From positions 1-64,000 of the forward strand of contig DATIXJ010000017.1 of NCBI GenBank assembly GCA_035518715.1: DNA of 64,000 nt, read 5' to 3'. Of the stretch, positions 16,901 through 26,400 are shown piece after piece (position 1 is the first letter of the stretch; each line of letters begins with the position of its first letter). Position numbers and translations under genes: made by a program. The notes beneath the pieces are model-generated. The model was given only the letters and a program-made list of their open reading frames with translations. It was not told where the DNA came from and made no database searches. This DNA comes from DATIXJ01 sp035518715. GTDB taxonomy: Bacteria; Bacteroidota; Ignavibacteria; UBA10030; SZUA-254.

Positions 16901-18220
16901 TTACTTTCTCGTCGGTGTCTCGCCCGCGGCGGCTTCGCTGTAGAGGGGGAATTTCAGGCAAAGTTCGCTGACCGCCTGTTCCACCTCCTTGTAAATTTTC
17001 GTAGTGCCGATGTTCGTCAGAACGCGGTCGATATACGCCCCGATCGTCTCCATCTCCGGCTCTTTCATGCCGCGTGTCGTCAGAGCGGGAGTGCCGATGC
17101 GGATGCCGCTGGTGATGAGCGGGCTCTTGTCATCAAAGGGAACGGCGTTCTTGTTTACGGTGATGCCGGATTGATCGAGAGCTTCCTGTGCATCCTTTCC
17201 GGTGAGGCCCTTGTTCCTCAGATCGAGGAGCATGAGATGATTGTCGGTGCCATTGGAAATGATATAATACCCGAGCTTGATCAGTTTTCCGGCAAGCGCC
17301 TGTGCGTTTCTGATGATCTGTTTCGCGTACGATTCAAATTCGGGCTGGAGGTTCTCCCTGAAACCGACGGCCTTCGCGGCGATCACATGCATGAGGGGTC
17401 CACCCTGAATTCCCGGAATCACCATCGAATCGATGAGCTCGGACATCATCTTCGTCCTTCCCGATTTCGGAGCTACGATGCCGAATCTGTTCTCGAAATC
17501 CTTTCCCATCAGGATCAATCCGCCGCGCGGTCCTCGCAGCGTCTTGTGCGTTGTCGAGGTAACCACGTGGCAATGGGGAAGGGGATCATGCAGGAGCTTT
17601 TTGGCGATCAGGCCCGCCGGATGTGCAATATCCGCAAATAGGAATGCGCCAACCTTGTCGGCAATCTGCCGGAAGATTTTGTAATCGATGTTCCGGGAAT
17701 AGGCGCTCGCACCGACGGTGATCATTTTCGGTTTTTCGCGGACGGCAATGGATTCGACCTCATTGTAATCGATATACCCGGTTTCTTTCTTCACACCGTA
17801 TGCAACGAACTTGTAGAGCTGACCGGAGAAATTCACCGGGGAACCGTGTGTGAGGTGACCGCCATGGGATAGATTCATTCCCATGACCGTGTCGCCGGGT
17901 TTAACGAAGGTAAAGTAGACCGCCATATTCGCCTGGGATCCGGAATGCGGCTGGACATTGGCGTATTCTGCGCCGAAGAGCGATTTCACGCGGGTGCGTG
18001 CGAGCTCTTCGGCAACATCCACAAATTCGCATCCGCCATAATACCGTTTACCGGGATATCCTTCGGCATATTTATTTGTGAGGACAGAGCCCATAGCTTC
18101 CATAACTGCTCTGCTGACAAAATTTTCGGATGCGATGAGTTCGAGCTTGGTATTCTGCCGGTGAGTTTCGTTGCGAAGTGTTGCAAAAATTTCGGGATCC
18201 TGTGCACTCAGATTGTTCAT
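16901..18220 (-). CDS. glyA: Serine hydroxymethyltransferase
   Basis: A 439-residue PLP enzyme that converts serine and tetrahydrofolate into glycine and 5,10-methylene-THF. The PLP lysine is Lys226 in VTSTTHKTLRGPRGG. Other signatures are LELIASENFVS, NKYAEGYPGKRYYGG and NVQPHSGSQANMAVY. I start it at ATG 18220, with GGAG six bases upstream, because residues before MNNLSAQ in the longer frame overlap rpiB and have no family match. It lies in the middle of the long minus-strand operon, 37 bases after rpiB and three before tatC. Confidence 0.97.
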   Translation of the reverse strand: MNNLSAQDPEIFATLRNETHRQNTKLELIASENFVSRAVMEAMGSVLTNKYAEGYPGKRYYGGCEFVDVAEELARTRVKSLFGAEYANVQPHSGSQANMAVYFTFVKPGDTVMGMNLSHGGHLTHGSPVNFSGQLYKFVAYGVKKETGYIDYNEVESIAVREKPKMITVGASAYSRNIDYKIFRQIADKVGAFLFADIAHPAGLIAKKLLHDPLPHCHVVTSTTHKTLRGPRGGLILMGKDFENRFGIVAPKSGRTKMMSELIDSMVIPGIQGGPLMHVIAAKAVGFRENLQPEFESYAKQIIRNAQALAGKLIKLGYYIISNGTDNHLMLLDLRNKGLTGKDAQEALDQSGITVNKNAVPFDDKSPLITSGIRIGTPALTTRGMKEPEMETIGAYIDRVLTNIGTTKIYKEVEQAVSELCLKFPLYSEAAAGETPTRK

Positions 18221-18257
18221 AGCGCTCCGGTAAGGATAAATCTCATGAATCACATGA

Positions 18258-18695
18258 CTACAGATTGGTGAGGGAGTGGATCTTCTCGACGCGGCGCTCA
18301 TGCCGTCCACCCTCGAATCCCGTGGAAAGAAATGTCTGTATGATTTCCTTTGCCTTTTCCCACGTGGTCAGGCGCGCCCCGATTGCAAGAACGTTCGCGT
18401 TGTTATGCTGCCGGGCGAGGCGGGCTGCTTCAACCGACTCCACGTTGCTTGCACGTACACCTTCATGTTTGTTTGCGACAATCGACATTCCGATGCCCGT
18501 TCCGCAGACAAGGATGCCGTATTGCGCTTTGCCGGTTGAAACTTCCTCCGCGACCTTATGCCCGTAATCGGGATAGTCGGTCGATTCCTTGGAAAATGTT
18601 CCGAGGTCTTCGAATGGGATCTCCAGGGACCTCAGAAGGTCCTTGATGCGTTCCTTATATTCAAAACCCGCGTGATCTGCGCCGAGAGCGATCAT
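18258..18695 (-). CDS. rpiB: Ribose-5-phosphate isomerase B
   Basis: A 145-residue RpiB/LacAB-type isomerase that interconverts ribose-5-phosphate and ribulose-5-phosphate. MIALGADHAGFEYKE contains the Asp-His of the sugar-phosphate site, and Cys64 in LVCGTGIGMSIVANK is the catalytic base region, followed by GVRASN. The start at ATG 18695 fits the family exactly, has GAGGGATGG just upstream, and avoids the 41-base overlap that the longer frame (to 18743) would make with the preceding outer-membrane protein gene. Confidence 0.94.
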   Translation of the reverse strand: MIALGADHAGFEYKERIKDLLRSLEIPFEDLGTFSKESTDYPDYGHKVAEEVSTGKAQYGILVCGTGIGMSIVANKHEGVRASNVESVEAARLARQHNNANVLAIGARLTTWEKAKEIIQTFLSTGFEGGRHERRVEKIHSLTNL

Positions 18696-18702
18696 CCATC
18701 CC

Positions 18703-19968
18703 TCATTCCTGCTCGGTCCGAACGAACCATAATTCTCCTCCACTCAGTGTGAGTGATATACGGAGAATTTTGTCCTTTTGCAATTGGTTATCAGTCGTTC
18801 CGCGGAAACTATACTGGATGCCGATGTTGAGGCGCGAATCTCCAAATACCGGTATGCCGAATCCGCCCGTCAGTCCGGTCTCATTGATGGGTGTACCGAA
18901 CAGCTCATAGTACGATTCATCATAAAAGAACCCGAGCCGGTATGCCCAACGCTGTGTAAACGGCAGATTCGGCCCGCGCTTCGGTGTCAGTTCGGCACCG
19001 ATACTATAGCGCTTGTCATCGCGGAGCGTCGCTCCGCTGGGGTCCAGAGTCACTCCCCAGTGCTGGTGGTACATGTCTGCGGCGACCTGGAAACGTTCCG
19101 TGGAGAAGGTGATCCCGCCGCCAGCCGCGTAGGGGAGTTTGGTTTTGAAATCGGGCGCGGCAATAGTATCGCCGGTCTGAAGAGTCGAAGAATTATAGGT
19201 ATAGAACCGTTCATCGGTTTCGGTGAGATATGAAGTTGTGGTCAACACCCCGCCGATCGTCAGGGATGAAGTCGATGGGAGCTGCAGGAGCTTCTCCAGC
19301 CCGCCCAGAATCGCACCGAATGAAAAACCAATACCACGTAATTCGTTCGAACGCACAATTTCCGAGCTTGCATAATCTGCCGTAATGAAATTCTGTCGCG
19401 TGGTGTATTCCAGAGTTCCGAAATAATAGTCGAGCTTCGCGCCGATGTGCAGGTCATGCCCGATGGTTGCCGAGGAACCGATGTAGGCGAGGGAAAGTCC
19501 TCCCGACCCGACATACTGCGTGGTGAACGATAAATCACTCTCGGTGATCGGGACGATCACGTTATAGTTAACCCGGCTGTAGGGCAGAAGTCCGGCGCTG
19601 ACGACAAACCCGGATTCCGTGCTTACCGGGAGGGCAACGGAGGCGCCGTTGAACACCATGTGGCTGCGGTACGATGAGGAGGAGATATCTGATGTGGAGA
19701 ACCCCTCATAAAGTGTACCGAGGAAAAACCTTGTATGAGTAATGTCCGCCCAGGAGGCGGGATTCAGCTCGCTGATTTCGTCGACGGGGAGAGAAGCAAG
19801 GCCTGCGCCTCCCATTCCAGCGGCACGACTGTCAACGAAATATCTCAAATCGCCGAGTCCGTACCGGGAATATCCCGATCCGCCGCTGTCATCCGCAAGC
19901 AGCGTGGAGCTCAACGAGATGACCAACAAGCCAAGGGCGACAGTGGTGTGACGGATGAGAGCGATCAT
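18703..19968 (-). CDS. Outer-membrane beta-barrel protein (OmpP1/FadL- or PorV-like fold)
   Basis: A 421-residue protein with a signal peptide (about 1-25, ending STLLA). The N-terminal block SRAAGMGGAGLASLPVDEISELNPASWADI is of the kind that opens FadL/PorV-like barrels, where an N-P-A-x-W/L hatch segment precedes the strands. Alternating amphipathic beta strands follow to the C-terminus, which ends in a Leu/Trp-rich strand. It begins seven bases after a lipoprotein gene and ends seven bases before rpiB, so it is in the same operon. It may work with that lipoprotein in the outer membrane; the ligand is unknown. Confidence 0.75.
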   Translation of the reverse strand: MIALIRHTTVALGLLVISLSSTLLADDSGGSGYSRYGLGDLRYFVDSRAAGMGGAGLASLPVDEISELNPASWADITHTRFFLGTLYEGFSTSDISSSSYRSHMVFNGASVALPVSTESGFVVSAGLLPYSRVNYNVIVPITESDLSFTTQYVGSGGLSLAYIGSSATIGHDLHIGAKLDYYFGTLEYTTRQNFITADYASSEIVRSNELRGIGFSFGAILGGLEKLLQLPSTSSLTIGGVLTTTSYLTETDERFYTYNSSTLQTGDTIAAPDFKTKLPYAAGGGITFSTERFQVAADMYHQHWGVTLDPSGATLRDDKRYSIGAELTPKRGPNLPFTQRWAYRLGFFYDESYYELFGTPINETGLTGGFGIPVFGDSRLNIGIQYSFRGTTDNQLQKDKILRISLTLSGGELWFVRTEQE

Positions 19969-19975
19969 TGACAGC

Positions 19976-21160
19976 TCACTTGTAGACAGTATAGGTGATG
20001 ATCAATCGCGGTTTGAGTCCGGCGGCAGCCGAGCTGTTGTACAGCGCAAACCGGTCGAGAATGGTGGATTCACCGTACGCCCGGATAACAAGCCCGTAAT
20101 TCGGTTCACGCGTGATCCATTCCTGGACGATCTGCGTGATATTCCCCTGGTAGATTTTTTGTCCGTTCACAATCGTCGGCGCGCAGATTGTGGCATAGGC
20201 GAGAGAATCGAATGGGTAGTAGCTTCTCCGCAGGAGCTGCACGACGAGTGAATCGCGCGTAAAGACGTTTGTTTCCGAGTTGGCCGCATCGAGCGAGAAC
20301 TGGACAATCGCACGTGCAATGCTCGCACGTGTGGGTATGTGGAGTGAATCGAACTGTACGCGGCAGCGGTACGAAATTCCCGCCTGCGAGAACATGTCCC
20401 CGGCAGTGTTCGGCTGAGGCGCATGCGCGACAAATGCCCGCTGGGTTGTTGCAAGAATCAGGCTGTCTGTAGTCGTGTCGGATACGGAGGTTCTGTAGTA
20501 GATGCGAAGCCGCGGCCGGGTGTCGACCGTGCTGTTCGTAATCGAGCCGACAATGAGCGTGGAAGATATCTGACTCGGCAGCAGGATGATACCGTCCGGC
20601 GTGGTAGTCGCGTTCTGAACCCATTTCTGGACGAGGTGATCGATGTGGAAGCTCAACGCGGTATCACCCGAAACGATGTTTGTCAGAACCGTCGTATCCG
20701 GGGTTGATGAATATTCCGAGGGAATATTGGAGGTATCCCACGTAAAGGTACTCTGACTCCAGGCATTGAGCATTTCATGAACTGTGAAGCTCAGGGTGCC
20801 GACCGTGTCGAGAAACCTGTACGGTATCGACATCACGAGAACTGCCGAATCCACGATGCTGGAGGAGGAGATCGAGGTGAATCCGGAAAACTGCATCACC
20901 GCGCGGGCTTCGAGATCCTGGTAAATTCCGACCAGATCATTATCTGGGGTGCTGACCCGGGAAAGAAAGGATGTGTCGGCGACACCACTGACGCTGACCA
21001 TATCGAGTGCCAGCGCATCATTCGGAGAAATCAAGCCCTTCCCCAGCTCGCTTGGATCGTCACTGCATCCGGGTGTCAGAAGAAAAAATGCCGGAAGGAT
21101 AACAATGGCGAAGGGGAGAATCCTTTTCCACCAATCGGAACTATACTGCCGGAGATGCAT
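19976..21160 (-). CDS. Lipoprotein with DNRLRE-like beta-sandwich domains
   Basis: This 394-residue protein starts with a lysine/arginine-containing leader and a hydrophobic stretch ending in LLTPGCSDD, a lipoprotein signal. The body has two repeats of a pattern seen in DNRLRE-type domains: RAVMQFSGF plus DSAVLVMSIPY, and later YRCRVQFDSL plus ARAIVQFSLD. WSQSTFTWDT and VQKWVQNATTTPDGIIL are further typical blocks. I place the start at ATG 21160; longer frames run back through gmhB. It overlaps gmhB by 20 bases and precedes the barrel gene by seven. It is probably an outer-membrane-anchored surface protein of unknown function. Confidence 0.7.
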   Translation of the reverse strand: MHLRQYSSDWWKRILPFAIVILPAFFLLTPGCSDDPSELGKGLISPNDALALDMVSVSGVADTSFLSRVSTPDNDLVGIYQDLEARAVMQFSGFTSISSSSIVDSAVLVMSIPYRFLDTVGTLSFTVHEMLNAWSQSTFTWDTSNIPSEYSSTPDTTVLTNIVSGDTALSFHIDHLVQKWVQNATTTPDGIILLPSQISSTLIVGSITNSTVDTRPRLRIYYRTSVSDTTTDSLILATTQRAFVAHAPQPNTAGDMFSQAGISYRCRVQFDSLHIPTRASIARAIVQFSLDAANSETNVFTRDSLVVQLLRRSYYPFDSLAYATICAPTIVNGQKIYQGNITQIVQEWITREPNYGLVIRAYGESTILDRFALYNSSAAAGLKPRLIITYTVYK

Positions 21161-21734
21161 CTGCCAGCAAACTGCGTTTGATATACTGGACGGCGCCGTA
21201 GAGATTATCCGCAACATAATCAGGAGAACTCCCTTCGGTCTCACAAAGTTCCTGCTCTTTCTTTCCGTAACCGGTGAGGACAAGAATGCACCGTGCACCC
21301 GCTGCAGAACCCATCTGCATATCGAGGAGGCGGTCGCCCACGACGAATAATTGATCCGGATCAAGGTCGAATTCATGAATTGCCCTGGTCATCATTCCGA
21401 TATTGGGTTTACGGCAGTCGCAGACGGCCCGATAGGGAGGTGTACCAAACTCCGGATGGTGCGGACAATAATAGATGGCATCGATCGCCGCGCCGTGCGC
21501 GTGGAGTTCATGTTCGAGTTTCGAGTGAATTTCTGCAAGTTGTGCTTCGGTGAGATACCCGCGGGCGATTCCTGATTGATTCGTTACCACGAACACGCGC
21601 CATCTCTGCTGATTGAGCTCCCTGATGGCGGGTGCCGAACCTTCGATCAGATGAAATTCCTCCGTAGAGCGGACGAAATCCACTTCTTCATTGATCGTGC
21701 CGTCCCGATCGAGAAAAATCCCCACATGACCCAT
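21141..21734 (-). CDS. gmhB: D,D-heptose 1,7-bisphosphate 7-phosphatase-type HAD phosphatase
   Basis: A 197-residue HAD-IIIA phosphatase. FLDRDGTINEEVDFV holds the nucleophile Asp9 and acid Asp11; VVTNQSGIARGYLT is motif II; CRKPNIGMM supplies motif III Lys; VGDRLLDMQMG is motif IV. The zinc loop of GmhB is seen as YYCPHHPEF followed by CDC. It would remove the C7 phosphate in the ADP-heptose pathway for LPS core synthesis. It overlaps the GT5 gene by one base (TGATG), consistent with translational coupling. A histidinol-phosphatase-like activity is the alternative in this family. Confidence 0.88.
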   Translation of the reverse strand: MGHVGIFLDRDGTINEEVDFVRSTEEFHLIEGSAPAIRELNQQRWRVFVVTNQSGIARGYLTEAQLAEIHSKLEHELHAHGAAIDAIYYCPHHPEFGTPPYRAVCDCRKPNIGMMTRAIHEFDLDPDQLFVVGDRLLDMQMGSAAGARCILVLTGYGKKEQELCETEGSSPDYVADNLYGAVQYIKRSLLADASPAV

Positions 21735-22591
21735 CAGATGCTCTTGGCGAGGTCATGATAAATGTCGACAAGCTTCTGCGCGATGTGGTTGTGGCCGTTA
21801 CCGTTTTGGAAATTCATCGAAATGATGCTGTTCTTCCGGAGGTGGAGGATCTTTTCCAGATCGGTATCAGGTTCGAGGCGAATGGATTTTTCGGCTTTGC
21901 TTCCGAATGTTGTGACGCAGTCGGCAAAAGTCAGTCCTGCACGGAGGAAGTTCAATCGGTCTGGACCGGAATTGTTCTCCGGAAGCAGGCCGGCGGGCAA
22001 TCCCGATTTCGCGTAGGAATTGCGCGGAAACGATGCATGTGACGCCAGGCTGTACGCCGTAAATACGGTCTTGACATTCCTGAAAAACGGGTCGTTCTTG
22101 TAGAGTGTCTTCAGATAGACAGGAATCAGGCCGCACTGCCAGTCGTTGCAGTGGATGATGTTCGGCTGCCACCGCAGGCGCTTGAGCGTTTCAAGAATTC
22201 CACGGCAGAAGAAAATAAACCGCTCGTCGTTGTCCGGAAAATATTTCTTCGTTTCGGGATGGAAGTACAATCCCTCCCGGTTAAAATACCGGTCATTGGA
22301 AAGGAAGTAAACGAGTACTTTCTGATTTTCGCTTGTGAGATAGGAAGATTTGATGTATGCCTTTTCCAGATCATTGGCAACAGGCACAACAATATCCTTC
22401 ATCCGAAGGAGATTGTGGATCTGAAAGCGGCGGCTGTTAAGAAAGCCGTACCCCGGAAGCATGACGCGTACATCATGTCCGAGCGCTTTTACACTTTTTG
22501 GAAGACTTCCCGCAAGGTCACCGATCTTTCCGGTCTTTATGAACGGTTCCGCTTCGCTGGCTACAAAGAGTACTCCGATCGACTTAGGCAT
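21734..22591 (-). CDS. Stand-alone GT5 glycogen/starch synthase-like protein (N-terminal domain only)
   Basis: The 285 residues match only the N-terminal GT5 domain of glycogen synthase (SEAEPFIKTGKIGDLAGSLPK, GHDVRVMLPGYG, NDERFIFFCRGILE, PNIIHCNDWQCGLIPVYLK). The C-terminal GT1 half, which binds ADP-glucose and carries the catalytic Glu, is absent. The usual KTGGLGD loop reads KTGKIGD. Proteins of this length are widespread in Bacteroidota and are annotated as glycogen/starch synthase, but their activity is not established to my knowledge. No glg gene is nearby. It is the first gene of the minus-strand operon leading to gmhB, rpiB and glyA. Confidence 0.8.
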   Translation of the reverse strand: MPKSIGVLFVASEAEPFIKTGKIGDLAGSLPKSVKALGHDVRVMLPGYGFLNSRRFQIHNLLRMKDIVVPVANDLEKAYIKSSYLTSENQKVLVYFLSNDRYFNREGLYFHPETKKYFPDNDERFIFFCRGILETLKRLRWQPNIIHCNDWQCGLIPVYLKTLYKNDPFFRNVKTVFTAYSLASHASFPRNSYAKSGLPAGLLPENNSGPDRLNFLRAGLTFADCVTTFGSKAEKSIRLEPDTDLEKILHLRKNSIISMNFQNGNGHNHIAQKLVDIYHDLAKSI

Positions 22592-22630
22592 GCCGTTACA
22601 AAGTTGGGGAAAAACATTTACTTGTAACGT

Positions 22631-22659
22631 AATTTAAGAAGAATCCGGGTCAAAATCAA
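22631..22659 (-). promoter_or_regulatory. Probable promoter of the GT5-gmhB-rpiB-glyA operon
   Basis: On the minus strand, TTGATT (22659-22654), a 17-base spacer and TAAATT (22636-22631), each four of six to consensus, lie 40 bases before ATG 22591. It diverges from the strong plus-strand promoter at 22668. Confidence 0.4.
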
Positions 22660-22667
22660 CTCCCGTC

Positions 22668-22696
22668 TTGACAATGGTTTCAACTTTCTCTATATT
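22668..22696 (+). promoter_or_regulatory. Strong sigma70-type promoter of an orphan transcription unit
   Basis: A perfect TTGACA (22668-22673), a 17-base spacer and TATATT (22691-22696). The predicted start is near 22703. The next strong terminator ends at 22893, giving a transcript of about 190 bases. Confidence 0.75.
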
Positions 22697-22702
22697 AAGT
22701 GG

Positions 22703-22893
22703 TTGAAATTGTACACTTAGGAGATAAGCCCGCACGATTTTGTTAAAGGTTGGATTCTAACGCTGGTTGTGTTCTTTTTCGCAGCGTCATGTTGTTTGAC
22801 GTTCAGCGATATGGCGGATGCCTTTGACAACGTGAGGTGAAGAGTTTCTGGTGTAACCGAATGTCAGGGTGTTCTGGCGTTCGGTTTTTTTTT
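22703..22893 (+). ncRNA. Candidate small RNA or frameshifted small-lipoprotein transcript
   Basis: This is the stretch between a consensus promoter and a strong terminator. It contains TAGGAG at 22718-22723, but no start codon at normal spacing. One frame, open from 22721 to the TGA at 22838-22840, encodes a lipoprotein-like peptide (GWILTLVVFFFAASCC, then LTFSDMADAFDNVR) without a usable ATG, GTG or TTG before the hydrophobic core. Adding one A in the AAA at 22745-22747 would join it to a TTG start at 22740. It therefore could be a small regulatory RNA, or a small lipoprotein gene with a sequencing or real frameshift. I recognise no known RNA family. Confidence 0.4.
22856..22893 (+). terminator. 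Strong intrinsic terminator of the orphan unit
   Basis: A 12-base stem (22856-22867 with 22874-22885, two G-T wobbles) closed by a six-base loop runs into nine T residues (22885-22893). Confidence 0.88.
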
Positions 22894-22969
22894 GTAATCG
22901 GTCATATTATCTAAAGTGAACAAAATCAACATACTTGCCCGGGCGATGCACAACGCCGAGGAGGTATCA

Positions 22970-23455
22970 GTGAAAGCAGCTTTATTTTACCTGACATCGG
23001 GCATCCTCATCGGATGCTCGCAGAATCCGGTTTCCAGCCCTCCAGATATCCCGATCAGCCAGTTGCTGGCATCACCCGATACCATTACCATGGATAGACG
23101 ACAACTGTATCTTGCAACTTCCATGCGGAGAGACTTTCAGCCCATTAGTCCGCCGGATGGCAAACCGCTCGTTGCCATCTGTTCAGTCACAGCGACAGAC
23201 TCGACGCGACTCCCGGCTTCGATTTCAGCCGACGCAGTTTGGATTGTCTACCGCAACCAGGTCTGGAACACCTGGTTTACCAATGAGACCATCCCGACTG
23301 ATGAATTGAGGCCGAACAAAGTCGTGAAGTACGCCCGTAATGGTCCAAAGTGGGGACCGAATTCATCAGTCGACGTCATCGTGAGGGTTACAGGTGCGGA
23401 TGGGAAATTCCAATTACTGCGAGCGCCCAACCAGTGGATAGGACGCACCGATTGA
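22970..23455 (+). CDS. Hypothetical lipoprotein upstream of porU
   Basis: I start this gene at GTG 22970, seven bases after GAGGAGG, which makes a 161-residue product with a textbook lipoprotein signal: VKAALFYLTSGILIGCSQNP, lipidated Cys16. The upstream ATG at 22916 would bury this leader. The mature part has a beta-rich stretch with VAICSVTATDSTRLPASISADAVWIV and VDVIVRVTGADGKF, suggesting an Ig-like or FlgD-like fold. No family is recognised. It ends 24 bases before porU and is probably co-transcribed, so a role linked to T9SS is possible but unproven. Confidence 0.72.
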   Translation: MKAALFYLTSGILIGCSQNPVSSPPDIPISQLLASPDTITMDRRQLYLATSMRRDFQPISPPDGKPLVAICSVTATDSTRLPASISADAVWIVYRNQVWNTWFTNETIPTDELRPNKVVKYARNGPKWGPNSSVDVIVRVTGADGKFQLLRAPNQWIGRTD

Positions 23456-23479
23456 TCGTGCACGGCATTCTGCATAAAA

Positions 23480-26400
23480 ATGATCCGTAAGATTAACAAA
23501 TTGAACTCTGACGTCCCGACCGCGGGTGCATTCCGTCTTCCACTAGCACATGGATTTGTAGATAGTGGCAACCGGATACCCGTTCTCATTCTAGGCGCTC
23601 TTGTGGTCTGTGTTCTGTTTGGACCTTCGCTCTCACACGCCGCAGGAACAGAGGCCGGAGACGTTCATCTGATTCAATCGGATGGCTCGGGATGCGTAAT
23701 AGAATACACTCCGGTCTACCATGCCGAAAGAGTGAAACTGCAGAACGGGCCGGCTACTCTCCGGTTTCGCGTTGATGGCGGAATTCCCCTTAACCGACAG
23801 ATGCCTGGTGCGCCGCAATTCTTTCAACGCTCGATACTCCTCCGGTTCAGGGGCAGCAAGGGAAATTCCGTCCAGGTGATCAGGACCGAGTATGAGGATT
23901 CATCGAATGTTCTCCTGGCGCCGGTTCCCGGATTTCAGGAAGGCGGGATGGATCCTCAGCCGACGTACACCATGAACGCGGCTGAATATTCCCGGACCGG
24001 CATGATGCCCGATCAGCTTGTTTCACTTTCCGCCGTGGGAGAATCCCGCGGCGTGTATCTTGGTCATGTTGAAGTTGCTCCGTATGAATATAATCCGGCG
24101 CTCCGCGTTCTGCGGAGATTCAAAAGCATCGTTGTGCGCGTGACATTCGGCCCATCCGAGCCGGCTCGCAGCGCCCGGATGACCACTGCCCGGCTTGCGG
24201 TCAACGATCAGACCGTTTCAGGTTTGCAGCCCGCCCCTGCACCGGCAAGGGTCACGCTCCTGAACAGCGTCCTGAGTTCCGGAACCTGGTACCGCATCCC
24301 GATTACAACCGAAGGGATGTACAAGATCACGGGTCAGGCACTCCTTAACGCTGGGGTTCCTTCATCAACCGATCCGAAAACCATCAAGATCTATGGCAAT
24401 GGCGGAGCAGAGACACCGCTGTCACCCACATCGGTTGCCGTGGATGATCTCCTCCCCAACGCGGATTACGTTTACGACGGCGGAACTTCGGGAAAACTCG
24501 ACGCGTCTGACTATGTAATTTTCTATGGAACTCCCACCAACAGCTGGACCTATGACCCGGTTACAAAAACGTATTCCCACCACATCAACCGGTTCAGCGA
24601 GACGAACTACTGCTGGCTGACGTTCGGCGGATCTCCGGCGAAATCGATGACGGTCGTGCCGTCACTCAATGATCCCGCGGCGTTTGCTCCGCCTACCGGT
24701 ACCGCAAAACTTTTCCGTGAGGATGAAAACGAAAATATTCTCGCTTCGGGCCTCAACTGGCTCGGACAGGTCTTCAATACCGGAGATCAGATCACGTACG
24801 TCCATCAGCTTCCGGGAGTTGATGTCACGCAGCCGATTTTTTACAGATTTGATATCGGTGCTCAATCAAACGGATCCTCACAATTCTCGGTTCAGGAACA
24901 TTCCACCACGATCACAACGGTTTCGCTTCCAGGAACCTACACGACCGGTGACTCCTATTATATTTCCTCACAGTTTATCAATCGCATAGTTCCGGTTTCG
25001 ATCGCTCCCAATCAGATCAACGGGTTCACCGACGCGCAAAGTCGTCTCCGCTTCCTTTTTTCCTCTACGAGCTCTGCGGGGGTGGGGTATATTGACTGGT
25101 ATGAAGTGGCGTATAATCGTTTTCTCTTCGCGCAAAACGATGTCGTCAATTTTTCATCGTACGACACAACGGCAACGATCCAATACCGCGTCCACGGTTT
25201 CAGCGGAGGACCGGTAATGATATTTGATGTCTCCCGGTTCGACAGCGTGGTCATGATTTCGAACCCCCAGATTGTCGCCGATACGGCCACGTTTCAGATC
25301 CAGCAAACGGCGCGGAATCCGAGGCAGTTGTTTGTGGTCGGACCTGGCGGCTTCCGATCTCCCGGAAGTCTCACCCGCGTGGAGAATCAGAATCTCCACG
25401 GGACCGATCCAGGTGCGGCGTACATTATTGTCACCGAAAGCGATTTTCTTTCAGCAGCTCAGCGCTTGCAGACGTATCGTCAGCAGACGAGCCCAAATCC
25501 AATCTCAACTGTTGTCGTCGATGTCAACCAGATTTACAATGAATTCAGCGGCGGACTTCTGACACCTGTTGCAATCCGGAATTATCTCCGGTATGCATAT
25601 CAGAACTGGGCACAACCTCCGAAGTATGTGCTGCTCTTTGGCGACGGGGATTATGACTACCGGCGGATTATTGCGACGGGGCCGGAATGGGTGCCGCCGT
25701 GGGAAACGGAGGAATCGTTCATTCCGCTGAATACCTATTCGAGCGATGACCAGTTCGTCATCTTCAATTCGGCGGACCTTGTGGGGATGGGTATCGGCCG
25801 GCTGCCCGCGCGGTCGGGTTCAGATGCCGATGCGATGGTGAGCAAGATCATTCAATATGAAACGCATGCAGTTGCCGACGACTGGAAATCGCGCTTTACA
25901 TTCGTGGCGGATGACGGACCGGCCGGCCTCAGCAGTTCGGGTGTCATCGATGACGGGTTCCTCCATACCTCGGAGGCGGAAGCAGTCTCAACCCTTGTTC
26001 CCGGTCTCTTCGATAAAGTGAAGATTTACGAATGGGCGTACCCGACGATCGAGGCAGCCGGAGGAAGGCGGAAACCTGACGTCAATGCGGCGATCGATAA
26101 TCAAATCAACCAGGGAACGCTCGTGCTCAATTACACGGGACACGGAAATCCTCATCTCTGGGCGGATGAGCATGTCTTTACCGTTGAAGGGGATTTTGCG
26201 CTTCTCCACAACACGGCGAAATATTTTTTCCTCGTTGCTGCCACATGTAATTTTTCGAACTTTGATGCAATTACGCCGCAAAGCGGAGGCGAGCAGCTCG
26301 TTGAAATGCCCTCTGCAGGTGCGATCGGGGTCTTCTCTGCAACGAGGCCGGTTTATGCATTCGAAAATTTTGCACTGAACCAGTCACTCTACAATAAAAT

